Assembly (NCBI RefSeq): GCF_016859285.1 | Contig: NC_053409.1 | Coordinates: 22,699,476-22,763,475 of the forward strand | Length of the DNA: 64,000 nt | Reading direction: 5' to 3' | Source of the DNA: Xiphias gladius | Taxonomy: Eukaryota; Chordata; Actinopteri; Istiophoriformes; Xiphiidae | Part shown: positions 37,613 to 49,382 of the stretch, one piece after another | Numbering within the stretch: position 1 is the stretch's first letter | Layout: every line of letters begins with the position of its first letter | Translations under genes and position numbers: made by a program | Notes under the pieces: model-generated | Database searches by the model: none | Told to the model about the DNA's origin: nothing | What the model saw: only the letters and a program-made list of their open reading frames with translations

Positions 37613-37637
37613 ACACACACACACACACACACACACA
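37613..37637. repeat. CA microsatellite
   Basis: Short uninterrupted ca run of about 25 bases. Confidence 0.9.
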
Positions 37638-39149
37638 ATGGGGTGAATCCAGCCTACAACAGTCAGGCATGATAATGTGGATTCCCCTGATAATGTATAT
37701 GTGTGTGTATGTGTGGAACCAGACTCCAGTCTTGGCCCACAGTAATAAGATCAGCCTGTTTGGGCCTGACAGGCTGAGCCTCTCTCAGGGTGGCCCATCT
37801 GGCCAGCGCCCAGGTTGCGGCGCCAGCCACCGGCTCCACTGTGTGGGGACCCATCTGTGGTCCTATGTTGTATCGACCATTACACTGCCAGGCCTGTCCC
37901 AATCTGCACATGGGTCCAGTGGTCTGTGTGTGTCCTGCAGATGGGATAGTGGGTCAACCAATTGCAGAAAATCACTCTTAGTCAATGTCTTAACCTGCCT
38001 GAGGTATACAGACGGGCGGGATTTATAGCAGCAAGATGTTTCAGGCAGACAGTGTCAGGTATGTTGTCCAATGCAAGAACCACAACTGGTAAAATTTGGT
38101 AAAATTGGTAAAATTCACTCGATTGCTTTAAAAGCAATATGTTCTTAAACAGTTAAAGGAATCTTTCTACACTTTGGGAAATAAAGTTATTCTATTTCTT
38201 CGATTTATGTACAGATTAAACAAACAAGCTATAATATGTTAATTGCTGAGCTTTGGAGATGCTGGTAGGCAGATTTTGTTACTTTGGACAGAGCCAGGCT
38301 AGCTGTTTCCAGTCTTCATGCCAGCATTGATTTCATCATGGCGAAAAATAATTATTATTTTTATTTTATTCCTTTTTGTTATGACAAAAACACGACTAAA
38401 TCTAAATTAAAAAAGTAACCTTTGAAAATTAGAACTATGATGAGATTTATAACATTAAATTTATTACATAAAAAATAAAACTAAATAAAGTGAAATATGG
38501 ACGAATGGACAAATGAACTAATTACTGTTTCAGTGCAACGACCTGTCCTACAGGCATCTGCAGTATCACACACTGCAGCTCCTGCTTAGTAAAACCGTAT
38601 CATCCGCTGCTGAAAATATCTCTTGTTCAGAAGTTGACAAGCCATCTGACTTGTTGCAATGCCAGCGAACAGCACAGGTAGCTGTAATAATGCTAGGTGA
38701 GCAGGATCGACAGAGAGAGTGTGGTTCTGTTCAATCAGCCGGAGTTTGAAAATGACAACTGGATTTACTGAGGAGAATCAGTCTGTTATATTACTGTAGA
38801 GCAGAGTGACATCGACGCTGTGTATGAAAATAGGTAAACGGCAGAAAATGTCCCAGTGATCGAAGATGCCAACAGTAAATATCAGGTTTTGGGTTCACTT
38901 CCTACGAATCTGAATATTTTTAGTCAAACCCATTCCACACAATGTCCAATGAAGAAGGGCAGGAAGAGAAAAACTGGAAATTAAAACACTTCATCAAATG
39001 AAATAGGCCAATAAAATCAGAAATTTTCCCTTTAGCATTTTTTTAAGTCACTGTATTATAATCACTGCACCTGAGGTAACATTCTGACAGACAAATACAT
39101 TTACGAGATATATATATGATATTCAGCTAAAACCCAAGCATGTAAACCT

Positions 39150-39295
39150 CATGTTGACACTAAAGGAAAAGTCAAGGATCACCAAAGTTATCAATATTTG
39201 TCCTTTGAGGACCATGGATGTCTTAACCGGGTTCAATGGCAATCCATACAATAGTTGTTGAGATTTTTCAGTCTGTATCCAAGTGGTGGACAGGC
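39150..39295 (+). repeat. Dispersed repeat R2, short copy
   Basis: aaaagtcaaggatcaccaaa, ggaccatggatgtctt, atggcaatccatacaatag and aagtggtggacag occur in R2 order. Confidence 0.65.
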
Positions 39296-40574
39296 TGAGC
39301 GATCAACATTGGAGGCACACCAATTGCTTGGACAAGTGCAAAAGGCAAAAAGAGCACAAACGAGGCTTGGGCTTGAAGTTACTCCGGTTGTAATGTGTTT
39401 AAAGCTTGGTGCTCTTTCTCAGGCAGCATCAGGACATTTATGCTGTTACGTCTCTCTTTGGAAGCCCATTCCCAGAAGTAATTTTACTAAAATACAGTTA
39501 TCTCTAAGAAAGTTAGCTAACAACTTTCAAAATGTATGACTGATTGTAAACTGTAGTTGGCATTTGTTTTTCATATTTTGAGTAGTTACTTATGAGGTTT
39601 GCTGGTTAGCCATGACTCTTTGGCTCCGCCTGTTGAGGTTTCAGCCAGTAAGAGTATTTCTCTGCAGTTTAGCTCTGCTACTAATGAACGTTTCACTTAT
39701 CATTCAGTCTGCAGCCTAATGTACAGCACAAGGACAATGGGACACCACAAGGGGACAACGTAAGATAATTTTTGGACAGTATCTATAAAAAGTTTTACAT
39801 TTCATATACACATTCACCACTTTAATCTCTGTTATAACCCATTAAGCTCCATACTACTCCGTACATATTTCAGGTATGGATGGTCACAGTGGCAATTAAA
39901 GCCCTGGCAGTGCTAGTGTTAGCATTATGCTCCAACCATAAAGTAGATGAAGATATCAGCATTGTTTTAGCAAAGGTTATTTCTACCAGGCTAAAATACT
40001 ACAAGTAGACTTCAAAACGCCTTGCAGTCCACTCGCCTGGCTGCACAGTTTAAAAGCTCGACATGGTGTGTGGGACAATGGTGGCTCTCGAAAGCATTGT
40101 GGTAATCAGGGCCAATGGAATTTTCCCTGCATCATTAAAAAGGGATTGGTCTGTTCTCTGCGTTCATGGGAAGTGCCGTTAGTTAACCCAACAAAGGTGC
40201 TCTGGCTGTGGACCCCCAGAGATGAAGGGCATCGCGGGGGCTCAGTGAATCCACTTTTAATCCTCTCGGCCCCATTGTACCGATACACTCTAAGCCCTTT
40301 GACCACTTCCCGCTCTAATCTCTGCAGATTTGGGTGAGTTAACAAGTTCCTGATCCATGGGCCCACAACTTCCCCCGTCGTCGTCGTCGTCCTCCTCCTC
40401 CTTCTCCTCATCTGCTCTCCTTGCTTTGATGACAAGTTTAGTTACAGCAACTGGCCTCAGCAGAGAGTTTTTAGTCCCTTATTTAACAGTAATAATACAA
40501 GTAATTTATTGAGACCTTTTTAAACCAGTATTACACAGTACTTAGCAGTCTCACTCACAAAAAGAAAATGATTC

Positions 40575-40850
40575 AATCTAGAGCTGAAACGATGTAGTTG
40601 ATTTATCAGTTAGTCAATCGACAGAAAAATATATCTGCAACTGTTTATTAATCGTTTAAGTCATTTTACTAGCAAAAATACCAAACATACCTTTTCTAGT
40701 GTGAAGATTTGCTGCTCCTCTTTACCCAACGTGATGGTAAATGTAATATCTTTAGGTGTTGGACGGTTGGTCAGACAAAAAAAGCCATTTGAGGACATCA
40801 TGTTTGATCTTAAATATGGAATGAGCTAAAGTGTGTCTTTTCTGCATAAC
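40575..40850 (+). repeat. R1 copy, left arm of an inverted pair
   Basis: Starts gagctgaaacgatgtagttg, then cagttagtcaatcgacagaa and tgttggacggttggtcaga: R1 in forward orientation. Confidence 0.65.
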
Positions 40851-40864
40851 TGACAGTCTTGTTG

Positions 40865-41250
40865 ATTTGAAATAGGGCTACACTTAATTTATATTTATAT
40901 CACCGAGTAACCTGCTGATTATTTCTCGGTTAATCAGTTTATCATTTGGATTATAAAATGTCAGAAAATAGTGAAAACGCCCATCACAGTGTCAGAGGAA
41001 CTAAACAGTGCTTCTTCAAATCACTTGCTTTTGTCCGACCAACAGTTCAAAACCTAAGGATATTCAATTTACGATTATATAAAATAGAGTAAGGTGGCAA
41101 ATCCTCACACTGGAGAAACTGGAACTAGGGAATGATTGGTATTTAAATTATTCAGAAATTACTGAAATGATTAATTGACTAAATAGTTGCTGTTTAATTT
41201 TCTGACAATTGACTAATCGATTAATCAACTAATTGTTTAAATTTTAATTT
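40865..41250 (-). repeat. R1 copy, right arm of an inverted pair
   Basis: Starts gggctacacttaatttatat and ends ctaatcgattaatcaactaa, with tgtccgaccaacagttcaaa inside. This is R1 in reverse orientation, head-to-head with the previous copy. Confidence 0.7.
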
Positions 41251-41680
41251 GCAAGGATCTAACATGGATCTGACCCAAATCAAGATTTAAAAATATCAAA
41301 ATATTCAACATTACATACATGAATATACAGTGTAAATATTCAAGCACACACGTCTCTAGCTCTATGGATGATGATCTACATTCCTCTCAGTCCCACCACT
41401 TCTACCATGTCAAGAGTATATTGTGTATATGTGTGTGAATACATGAATGCCTAGCTGCCGGGCGGAGGGGGTGGAATTTTGGGGTAAGTAATAGCAGGCC
41501 GCGTTCAGGGAGCTGGTGGTCGTGACAAAGCACTTGACAGGCCGAAAGCCACCCCTAATTTCTGGTTGACCTTGGCTTGTTTAGCATTCCCCATTGCTGC
41601 TGGTGACACTGACACGTGTCTGGGGTTGGGCTGTTTCTGGGAGCTGGGGTCTGGGGGCGGCAGAGGGTGTGTATGCATTT

Positions 41681-41794
<114 letters not shown>

Positions 41795-42090
41795 ATGGAC
41801 GGACCGTTAGGGATGCAGTCTTATATTCCCCAGAGAGGAGGCAGAGGTCAGGGATCAAAGCCCCAACTGACTCCCCATCCAGCTCTGTGTCTGGGGAGGT
41901 ACAGAGATCCAGAATGAACCTCTGCTCAGGCTGGCCGCATTATGCAGTTCATGCAATTAATGCAGCAGGGGTCTGTGCGTTTGTCTGTGAGTGTGTATGT
42001 TAGCATCGAAGTGAGTTTTGTGTGTGTCTCTTGTGCCAGGCCATTGTAGCTTGCTCAATGTAGCAGTGCAGCTGGCACGTGGTGCACGTG

Positions 42091-42092
<2 letters not shown>

Positions 42093-42143
<51 letters not shown>
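42093..42143. repeat. AC microsatellite
   Basis: About 25 uninterrupted ac units, first of two CA arrays bracketing a telomere-like block. Confidence 0.97.
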
Positions 42144-42144
<1 letters not shown>

Positions 42145-42324
42145 GCTCATTTGTGCAGCTATCCGTATTAGGACATCGCATTGACTTTCTTTCAATGTGG
42201 ACAGCTTAACCCAAACCCTAATCCTAACCTTAACCTAACCTCAATTCACACTTTAGGGCTACTGGTCCCGACAAGGTTGGTGTTTATACTGGACAAGGTC
42301 CCAAAGAGGTAACAAAAACGCATA

Positions 42325-42328
<4 letters not shown>
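42144..42328. repeat. Dispersed unit with telomere-like core between CA arrays
   Basis: Contains a degenerate run of taaccc-like units at 42206-42240 and gtcccgacaaggt/ggacaaggtccc phrases. From memory this resembles a fish repeat that is habitually flanked by CA microsatellites. Confidence 0.5.
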
Positions 42329-42385
<57 letters not shown>

Positions 42386-42419
42386 GCACGCACGCACGCA
42401 CGCACACACGCACACACAC
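42329..42419. repeat. Compound CA / CGCA microsatellite
   Basis: About 52 bases of ca followed by cgca units to 42419. Confidence 0.97.
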
Positions 42420-42429
42420 CAGAGTCTAG

Positions 42430-43650
42430 AAGGGTCTTTTAATTAAGGGATTTGTTAATTTTCTATTCAACTTGACAGTGATGAATGGGGGAGCAGTGCC
42501 TTCCCATCTCAGCCTCGCCTGCTCAGCAGACAGAGCTGCCTGGGAGGGCCTCTGGGTGCGATCATCACACTCTGAAACCGTATTTACACATGAAAATTTT
42601 TAACCCTTTGGAAGCCAGAGTCACTGCATTTATTGAAGCGGAAAAAAAAAAAAAAAAACCCTACTAGATATGTCTCCCGCTCTGTGGCAGCCTGTGTAGA
42701 TTCCAGATAGAACTGAGAAGTAAACAGAGTTAAACAATGGCCACACATTGTGTGAACAAAGAAAGATTTGCTGCTGCTATTTGGCTGCAATGGAAATAAC
42801 TCTTAGACTCTCTGCTCTTATCTTGGCGAGTCACCAGTTTAAACTTATCATGGACTCTCTTTAAGTGCCTCTGTGAAACATCAGCTAAATGCCTAAAATG
42901 TAAATCATACGTTTCATTCCTTTGTGTTAAAACTTGAGAAAAAAAAAAGTCAACATTTTTTTTTTTTTTTAAACACTGATAGTTATATACTCAAATACCA
43001 ACCCTGTCCCCTACAAATTATATTCATATACTACTAGTTTGCAACAGCATAATCAGTTGAGAGAAACATAGTGTCACCGTCACCTGAATTATATTTTTCA
43101 TCAGCATAATTAGGAAACGTTTTTAATGAGCACATCTGCCAAGTCACAAAATGCTTGCAAAACTTTCACTGCCAAATTATTCCCTTTTGTTTCCCTACAA
43201 TATGTATCCCTCTTGTAAGACAATCTTATAGCAACTAAAGCCAGAGTAAAGTTTTCATGGTTATGATTAGCACTTGGTAAAGGTGAGAAAAAGACTGCTG
43301 TGTAGAAAAACCAAAGTCTTTCTGTTGCCTAAACCTGACCGAATGTAGGATTTACCATGCAAATCGCGGTGTTTGAACTCATAGCCTGCACATCAACTTA
43401 CAAACACAAAGCTGTTTGCAGGCAACTCTGTTAATTCAACCAGTCCTGCTGAAAGCCTTTTTTTCTTATTTATGTTTTTTTTATATGTGTCTGTTATACA
43501 GTCTTCACCTTGTGATGCAAAACCAATTTCAAGGAAATCTGACATTTAAGTAGATTCTAATCTGATTTCAAATTTGGACAATCAGGACGTATTAGTTTGT
43601 ATACAGTAAAATTACCATTTGACAACAGGAGCACGTGCAAAATGAATGTC
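42430..43650. other. Intergenic, no feature recognised
   Basis: An A run near 42642 and a T run near 42957 are the only landmarks. I see no exon or repeat boundary that I can support. Confidence 0.3.
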
Positions 43651-43659
43651 AGTGTCTGC

Positions 43660-44150
43660 AATTGACTGCCATTTGGTTTTAAGATAGAGTTTAAAGTGCT
43701 GCTGCTGGATTATAAATCACTTAATTGTTCAGTGCCAAAAACATTTCTGATATGGTTGAAAAATATAAAACTAGTGGGCTCCTCATACTGCATCTATAGG
43801 GAGCAGTCAGCAAGTGCCATTACCGGTGACAGTGAAGCCGCAGTTAGCTACTATGCTGCTGCACCCAGATGAGATCAACTTCCTTACGATCCTAAACATG
43901 CCCCAACTTTGGTTTCTTTCACATTTAAATTTAAAACTGTCTGGTTTCCGTATGTCTTTGACTGATGAATTTTTTTCAACTGCACTTAGTTTCATTTATT
44001 AAATTTGGGGTGATTTATTACTGCACTGTAGCTACACTGAAACAGTTCTCCCTCTCTATTATTGTTGTCCATTTTTATTTCAAATTGTGTTTTTAAATGT
44101 ACTTTGGCTTATGTAAAGCACTTTCTGAATTTTAAAGGTGCGTTTAAGGC
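43660..44150 (+). mobile_element. LINE-type 3' end fragment
   Basis: Reads like the 3' coding end and 3' UTR of a fish non-LTR element: gtttaaagtgctgctgctgg, atgcccc, ctgcactgtagctac, then tggcttatgtaaagcacttt. No intact frame remains. Confidence 0.4.
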
Positions 44151-45088
44151 TGCTGGTTTTTTGCTAGTGGTGGGACCCAGAATGAAAGTCCTCAAATGTA
44201 AAACTGAATGTATTTCATATTCATTATCAATAACTTCTTTGTTGCTGCAGAACATGTTTTGCACTGAAAGTAATACAGGTACCCTGAAGCAACAGAGCCA
44301 CATGTCAAATTGGCCCTCTTGCAATTTATCTATTGTGATATGGCAGCCATTCATCTTTTAAATGCTCTCTCATGATTTCCTTTGTGCATGCAGAGCCGGA
44401 GGTGACCTTGAAAATGGACCATGTGGTGTATTCTGATGATAATTTATTCTCACATAGAAGAAACTGTCTCGCTAACATGATTTTCTTCATGCTTTGTGCC
44501 ATCTACACCCGCTGGAAACTTTCTATAGCAGCAACAAATGTATTCTCTTCTCAAAGAATTCTTTTCAGGATTTATAGGGACCGGCAAAATTTTGGACACA
44601 CACTTTTTCTCAAAGATTTTGACATGATTTCAAGTCAGATTCATTCCATCAAATACAGGTCTCTTTCTTCAAAATTTATAGCAACTGCCAATGTACAAAA
44701 AACCAAGAAACAAACATGCTCATAAAAATTTGATACATTGATGTGAAAAAAAAAAAAACTGAATCCAGAGGACAAAACCATGAATTTAGGTTTTCAGATA
44801 AATTTCCCTATAACACTGAATCACAGGCTCGTTTTCAGAGACTCACTCTAAAGTCTGTGATGGACTGATACTGATTTATTTCATCAATGAAAACCCCCAC
44901 AATGGCAGCAAACTGGATATTAGCTCCAGTTTTAAAATATAAGACGTGCAAATGACTTTTGTCTCAACTTTTACTGTCCTTAATATTTCACTCGGGAGTC
45001 TGACAAAAATAGTAACATAGTCATTGTCCTGGCAGTCAGGTCAGTCATCAAGCTTTTTTTGTGAGTCTGTCTTACTGGGATTTGACTG

Positions 45089-45133
45089 ACACACACACGC
45101 ACGCACGCACGCACGCACGCACACACACACGCA

Positions 45134-45172
<39 letters not shown>
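45089..45172. repeat. Compound AC / ACGC microsatellite
   Basis: Mixed acgc and ac units in a run of about 84 bases. Confidence 0.97.
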
Positions 45173-45174
<2 letters not shown>

Positions 45175-45569
45175 TTTTAATGCATATTAATGAAGTTAAA
45201 CGGCCCGCTGTAGAGAGGAGACAATGGAGCAGAGGAGGCCTGGTTGTGAGCACAAAGCCGTGGGCTCAGGGGAAGCAGAACAGGTGCAGGGAGGACATGG
45301 CAGCTCCATGTGGAACGACTCACTATAGGTTCATCAGTGGAGGAAAGGATCTGTTTAAGTGTTCAAATGCACAATGCAGATTTTTCATTCTAATGTTTCT
45401 GTGCCAAAAGGTTGTTGTTATTGTGTTACTGCACTTTGTGCCCTAGAAATCTCCTGTCAACCAAACACAGACGGCTGTGCAACACTATTTACGTGAATTT
45501 TTATTGTCGGTGAACTTTGAGTTTCTGTAGATGGCGCCCTTATCTTTGTCTTGTCGGCAATGGATGTTG

Positions 45570-45945
45570 CTGGGGCTAGGGCAACTAACGACTATTTTCT
45601 TTATGGATTAATCTGCCGATTATTTTTTTTGATTAATCGTTTGTTGAATCTAATGTCAAAAAGATAGTGATAAGATGCCAACCACAACTTCGCAGAATCC
45701 AAGGAGACGTCTTCAAATGTCTTGTTTAGTCTGACAAAGGGTCCAAAATCCAGAGATTTACTATTATACATGACAGAGATAAGAAGCAAATCCTGCCATT
45801 TGAGAAGCTGGAACCCCGAGAATGTGTAGAATTTTTCGCCTTTTTTTTTCTTTTGTTTTGCCTGAAAAATGACTAAAATGATTAATCAATTATCAAAATA
45901 ATAGCCCATTATTTTTCTGACCATCTGCTAATCGCTTGAGCTCCA
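45570..45945 (-). repeat. Dispersed repeat R1 copy
   Basis: ctagggcaactaacgact at one end; ccatttgagaagctggaacc and ttttgcctgaaaaatgacta inside; ctgctaatcgcttgagct at the other end. Confidence 0.65.
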
Positions 45946-47159
45946 GATACTGCTGCTCATTTTATCTGCCTAGCTCTTATATGTGTTTTTGTTTTATCCT
46001 GAAATACTAACTTCCAGGACTTTTAGGATGCAAAAAAGCATTCATCTCAAAAGATATGCTCAAATATTTCACTGAAACGGTTTTAGGTCACCGTAATTAG
46101 TCCTCCTCTCCATACTGGCCATGAAGACATCCTTTCCTAATGTGATCCCAGTGTATGAATTGTGGGAGAAAATCTCTTCTGTCACAGGTTGAATATTTCT
46201 ACATGTTTCGACCAGTTCAACGGTGTGACTCTACCTTCTCAGATGGTTCCGTTTGGATTTTGTTTACTTAAGAAGCCAGGTAAGGATGACTTTTGACAAT
46301 GATAGAAACAATCCAATGTGATCTACCGTACATGCATGCGTTACTGTCTATGATGCGATCAGGGGTGCAAGAGACTGCAGCTGCAAATTCTTACATTCTG
46401 TTGCTATTGGTTTTAAGTTATCTGAAGATCTTTACTGGGAAACCTCACAGATTTTACACACGAAGATCGGTTTACTAGTCGTGGTTACTGTTCAGCCTGT
46501 GAAAACAGTTTTATGATGTTTTCTGTCTTTGAGTCAGAGAAAATAACCCTGATGAGGTCGTCAGGGTTATCTGAGTTTATCCCTAGACCAATATCTGGAC
46601 CTGCACCAAACATTTACGATCACGTAATATGAGAAAAATGAAGGCTGCAGTGTTTTTGGAGTGTGGAGTAGGGACAAAAAGTCAAGGTGTCCTGGCCTCT
46701 GCTTACTACTCTTTTTAAATCCATCCCTTGAAAGTCCTCAAGCTTTATACAGAATTACGGGAGTTTCCCTTCACACAAACTGCTGTTGCGGCCTCTGGAG
46801 GCAAACAAAGCATCTGGTAGCAAACACCAACAGGGTGTTTAGACACATTAATACATTAAAAACCCTTTATGTCCTTGCTGTGAATTAAATCACAGTTGTT
46901 TTCTATCAAGTAGCAAAATAGACATTTGGGCTGATTTCTATCCAAACCTTCCTCTTAAATTTAAAACTGCCAAAAAGCAACAAAAAAAACAAGGACAAAA
47001 CAACCTAAGAAATAATCATGGGAATCAGGGAACATGTCAACATCAGTCTCCCAACCGGCAGGATAAATAATGCACCATTAACACAAAAAGATACCCTTTT
47101 AGAGGTGATACTCAGATTCTGGGAGGGAAAATGATTTTCCCAGCTCAGCGACTCCCTGC

Positions 47160-47393
47160 TGGGCTCTGTAGACGCTCCTATCATGGGGCCAGAGAGATAA
47201 TCAACTTGAACCAAACCACGCCCCCCCGTTTTATTCTGGGGAACTTATCAGCGCCTACATGTTGAGTGCTCTGCATACTAGACCCAGCGAGAGAAGAGAG
47301 TAGATCACCTCCACAGACTACCCATGCTGACAAACACATCCTTCCAAACACCCATTCAGCTCTGTGGACATTAAACTCTGCAGCTCTGACAGG
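47160..47393 (+). promoter_or_regulatory. nanos1: nanos1 upstream region
   Basis: A KLF/Sp1-like ccacgccccc block lies at 47216-47225, with a weak T/A-rich tttatt just after it. The transcription start is unknown; this is a positional call supported by one motif. Confidence 0.3.
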
Positions 47394-48077
47394 ATGGATT
47401 TTCTGGACCGCGGCTACCTGGACGCGCGGTCTCCGTATGATTACACTTTCAATTTTTGGAACGACTACCTCGGCCTGTCGACACTTGTCGCCAAAAATAA
47501 GATTACCAGCCCGTCCTGCAGCCCCAACTCTATCACCGAGTCCCTGAAGGCGACTCTTGGCTTGGAGGACGATTCCCCGGTTTGCTCCTGCGTAATTGGA
47601 CACGGCAGGGACAGCGACGGACACTTGGACTGCTGCTGCGCGGCCGCCGGCTCTCCGCCGATCTCCATCTATGATCTGAAGGAGCGCATATCGCTCCTCA
47701 GGCCGTACGAGCACCTCGCTGGTGACTCGCCGCTTGGAGACAGAGATTCACCCTCCTACAGGGGTAGCTTCGCCGGCCTTGACTTGCTCTCCATGGACCG
47801 AAGGCGCAAACAGACTCAGAGGGGAAAGCCGGAGCCAAAGGTGTGCGTCTTCTGTCGGAATAACGGCGCACCGGAGGAGGTTTACGGCACCCATATCCTG
47901 AAGACAGCGGACGGTAGAGTCCTGTGCCCCATCCTCCGGGCGTACACCTGCCCCCTCTGCAGTGCCAACGGCGACAATGCGCACACCATCAAGTACTGCC
48001 CGCTTTCTAAAGACCAGCCGAGCCAGAGAGTGGCAAGGGGCGGCAGAGCGATTGGTAAAAGGCTGAAAATCTTCTAA
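47394..48077 (+). CDS. nanos1: Nanos homolog 1, translational repressor
   Basis: A single exon encodes 227 residues. Nanos proteins bind Pumilio-marked mRNAs and recruit CCR4-NOT to silence and degrade them, in germ cells and nervous tissue. Near the N-terminus, [12 protein letters not shown] (about 20-31) matches the NOT1-interacting motif of vertebrate Nanos. The C-terminal paired CCHC zinc fingers are complete: C151, C154, H167, C178 and C186, C189, H197, C202, with the family's GTHILK and TIKYCP blocks. The start at 47394 was chosen because [19 protein letters not shown] matches the usual Nanos1 N-terminus; the frame stays open upstream but has no earlier ATG. The lack of introns, length and motifs fit nanos1 better than nanos2 or nanos3. 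The locus is GC-rich, set in AT-rich flanks. Confidence 0.95.
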   Translation: MDFLDRGYLDARSPYDYTFNFWNDYLGLSTLVAKNKITSPSCSPNSITESLKATLGLEDDSPVCSCVIGHGRDSDGHLDCCCAAAGSPPISIYDLKERISLLRPYEHLAGDSPLGDRDSPSYRGSFAGLDLLSMDRRRKQTQRGKPEPKVCVFCRNNGAPEEVYGTHILKTADGRVLCPILRAYTCPLCSANGDNAHTIKYCPLSKDQPSQRVARGGRAIGKRLKIF

Positions 48078-49060
48078 GCGAAGGAGATGAAGGAAGTTTG
48101 CGTTGCACTGGCTGAAATTACCAGAGTGTATGGCAGTCATTTTGCCCCATTTCATGCACAAGACAACTCTGGAGAGAGATTTTAAGAAAATAAGATTTTT
48201 ATTGATTTTTTTGGTACGTGTCACTGCTTCATTTGTAATGTTTTCGTCTATCTTGTAACTCTATGGGCACATAGTTTACATTCGGAAGCATTGCGCGCAA
48301 TATATAACCCCCCCCCCAAAAAAAAAAAAAAAAATCCCAACCCCAGCACTCTAAGGACTTGGTGATCAAAAATGAACCAAAGTACTGTACAGATCGACCT
48401 GTGAATGACCACCTTCATGCTGTAATCAGAAGTTGCTGTGTTTCAAGAAGCGCAGTGCCAGTGCAAACAGCCCCGTGCATGTCAGGGGGCTGCTTTGGGT
48501 TTATGAGATGCCAACGTAAATGAATATGCAGCACTCCTGATATGAGATGAATGTTTAGTCCCCATGCAAGATGCAAGATATACTTCTCAATGTCGAGCAC
48601 ATTTTTTTCTTGAGATAAATGTTTTCTACCAAAGGAATAGACTTTTGTATTTAGCCTAAAGTTCATTTCTGTATGTTTATATGTTGGATGTCTTATATTC
48701 TTTATGTGACTTAATGTGGATAGCATTTTACAGATTTTAACGGAATGGAAAACAGTGGAAGGTAGACCTGACAGTTCACCTACATCCTCTTCGAGTAGCT
48801 CCAAGCTCTATTATATGAATTTCCTTAGTTCAAAAAACACAAATGCTCAACTGATCTTTTTCTTTTTTTCACGGTGTAATGTGCACCTGTAATTCTTGTA
48901 AATGTGTAAAAGGGGCAAACAATTTTAGCAATGAAAGCCTGACATTCCAAAGTCTTTATCTGTCAATAAAAATGTTTTATGTACTTATTTTTACCTTATG
49001 TATCATTGGGAAATATATTCACTGTAAATAACCTCTGAATAAACATGTAATTTGCATTTT
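48078..49060 (+). other. nanos1: nanos1 3' UTR with two poly(A) signals and a Pumilio-type site
   Basis: AATAAA occurs at 48965-48970 and 49038-49043. Between them, 49023-49030 reads tgtaaata, an exact Pumilio response element (UGUANAUA) that only the longer transcript would carry. A C/A homopolymer tract at 48308-48334 is the other landmark. Confidence 0.55.
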
Positions 49061-49288
49061 CCTTTAACTAGAACTGACTGCAACTGATTTTTAACATCCT
49101 GCCATGAATCAGTCACCTCACGATGGTACCTGTAGGTATCAGAGCAGGATAGAGCCGGACACATGGTAACACCACTGAATGTCACTTCGAGTTTAGAATA
49201 TTTTGTCAGTCATGACCGAAAAAGCATTTTCACACAACTGGGGTTCATCTGAAAACGTCCAGCAGCCACACTGACGTGCAATGCTAAC

Positions 49289-49302
49289 ACGCCACCTAGT
49301 GA
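49289..49302 (-). promoter_or_regulatory. CTCF-core-like motif, reverse
   Basis: On the minus strand it reads tcactaggtggcgt, 12 of 14 positions of the CTCF core, just downstream of nanos1. Binding is unproven. Confidence 0.3.
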
Positions 49303-49382
49303 TCAAAACGTTCAACGACAGCACCCCTTTAAAAATCTTAACCAAACAGATATGCACTGGCTTGTTTCATACAGATAAGAAG

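Noticed and set aside
46543-46570. 10-bp inverted repeat ataaccctga / tcagggttat
   Set aside because: Short arms of this size are expected by chance in 64 kb.
47181-47714. 177-residue minus frame over nanos1
   Set aside because: Antisense shadow of a GC-rich coding exon; no domain and no splice or promoter support.
48415-48804. 129-residue minus frame
   Set aside because: Lies in the nanos1 3' UTR on the other strand with no recognisable domain or codon pattern.
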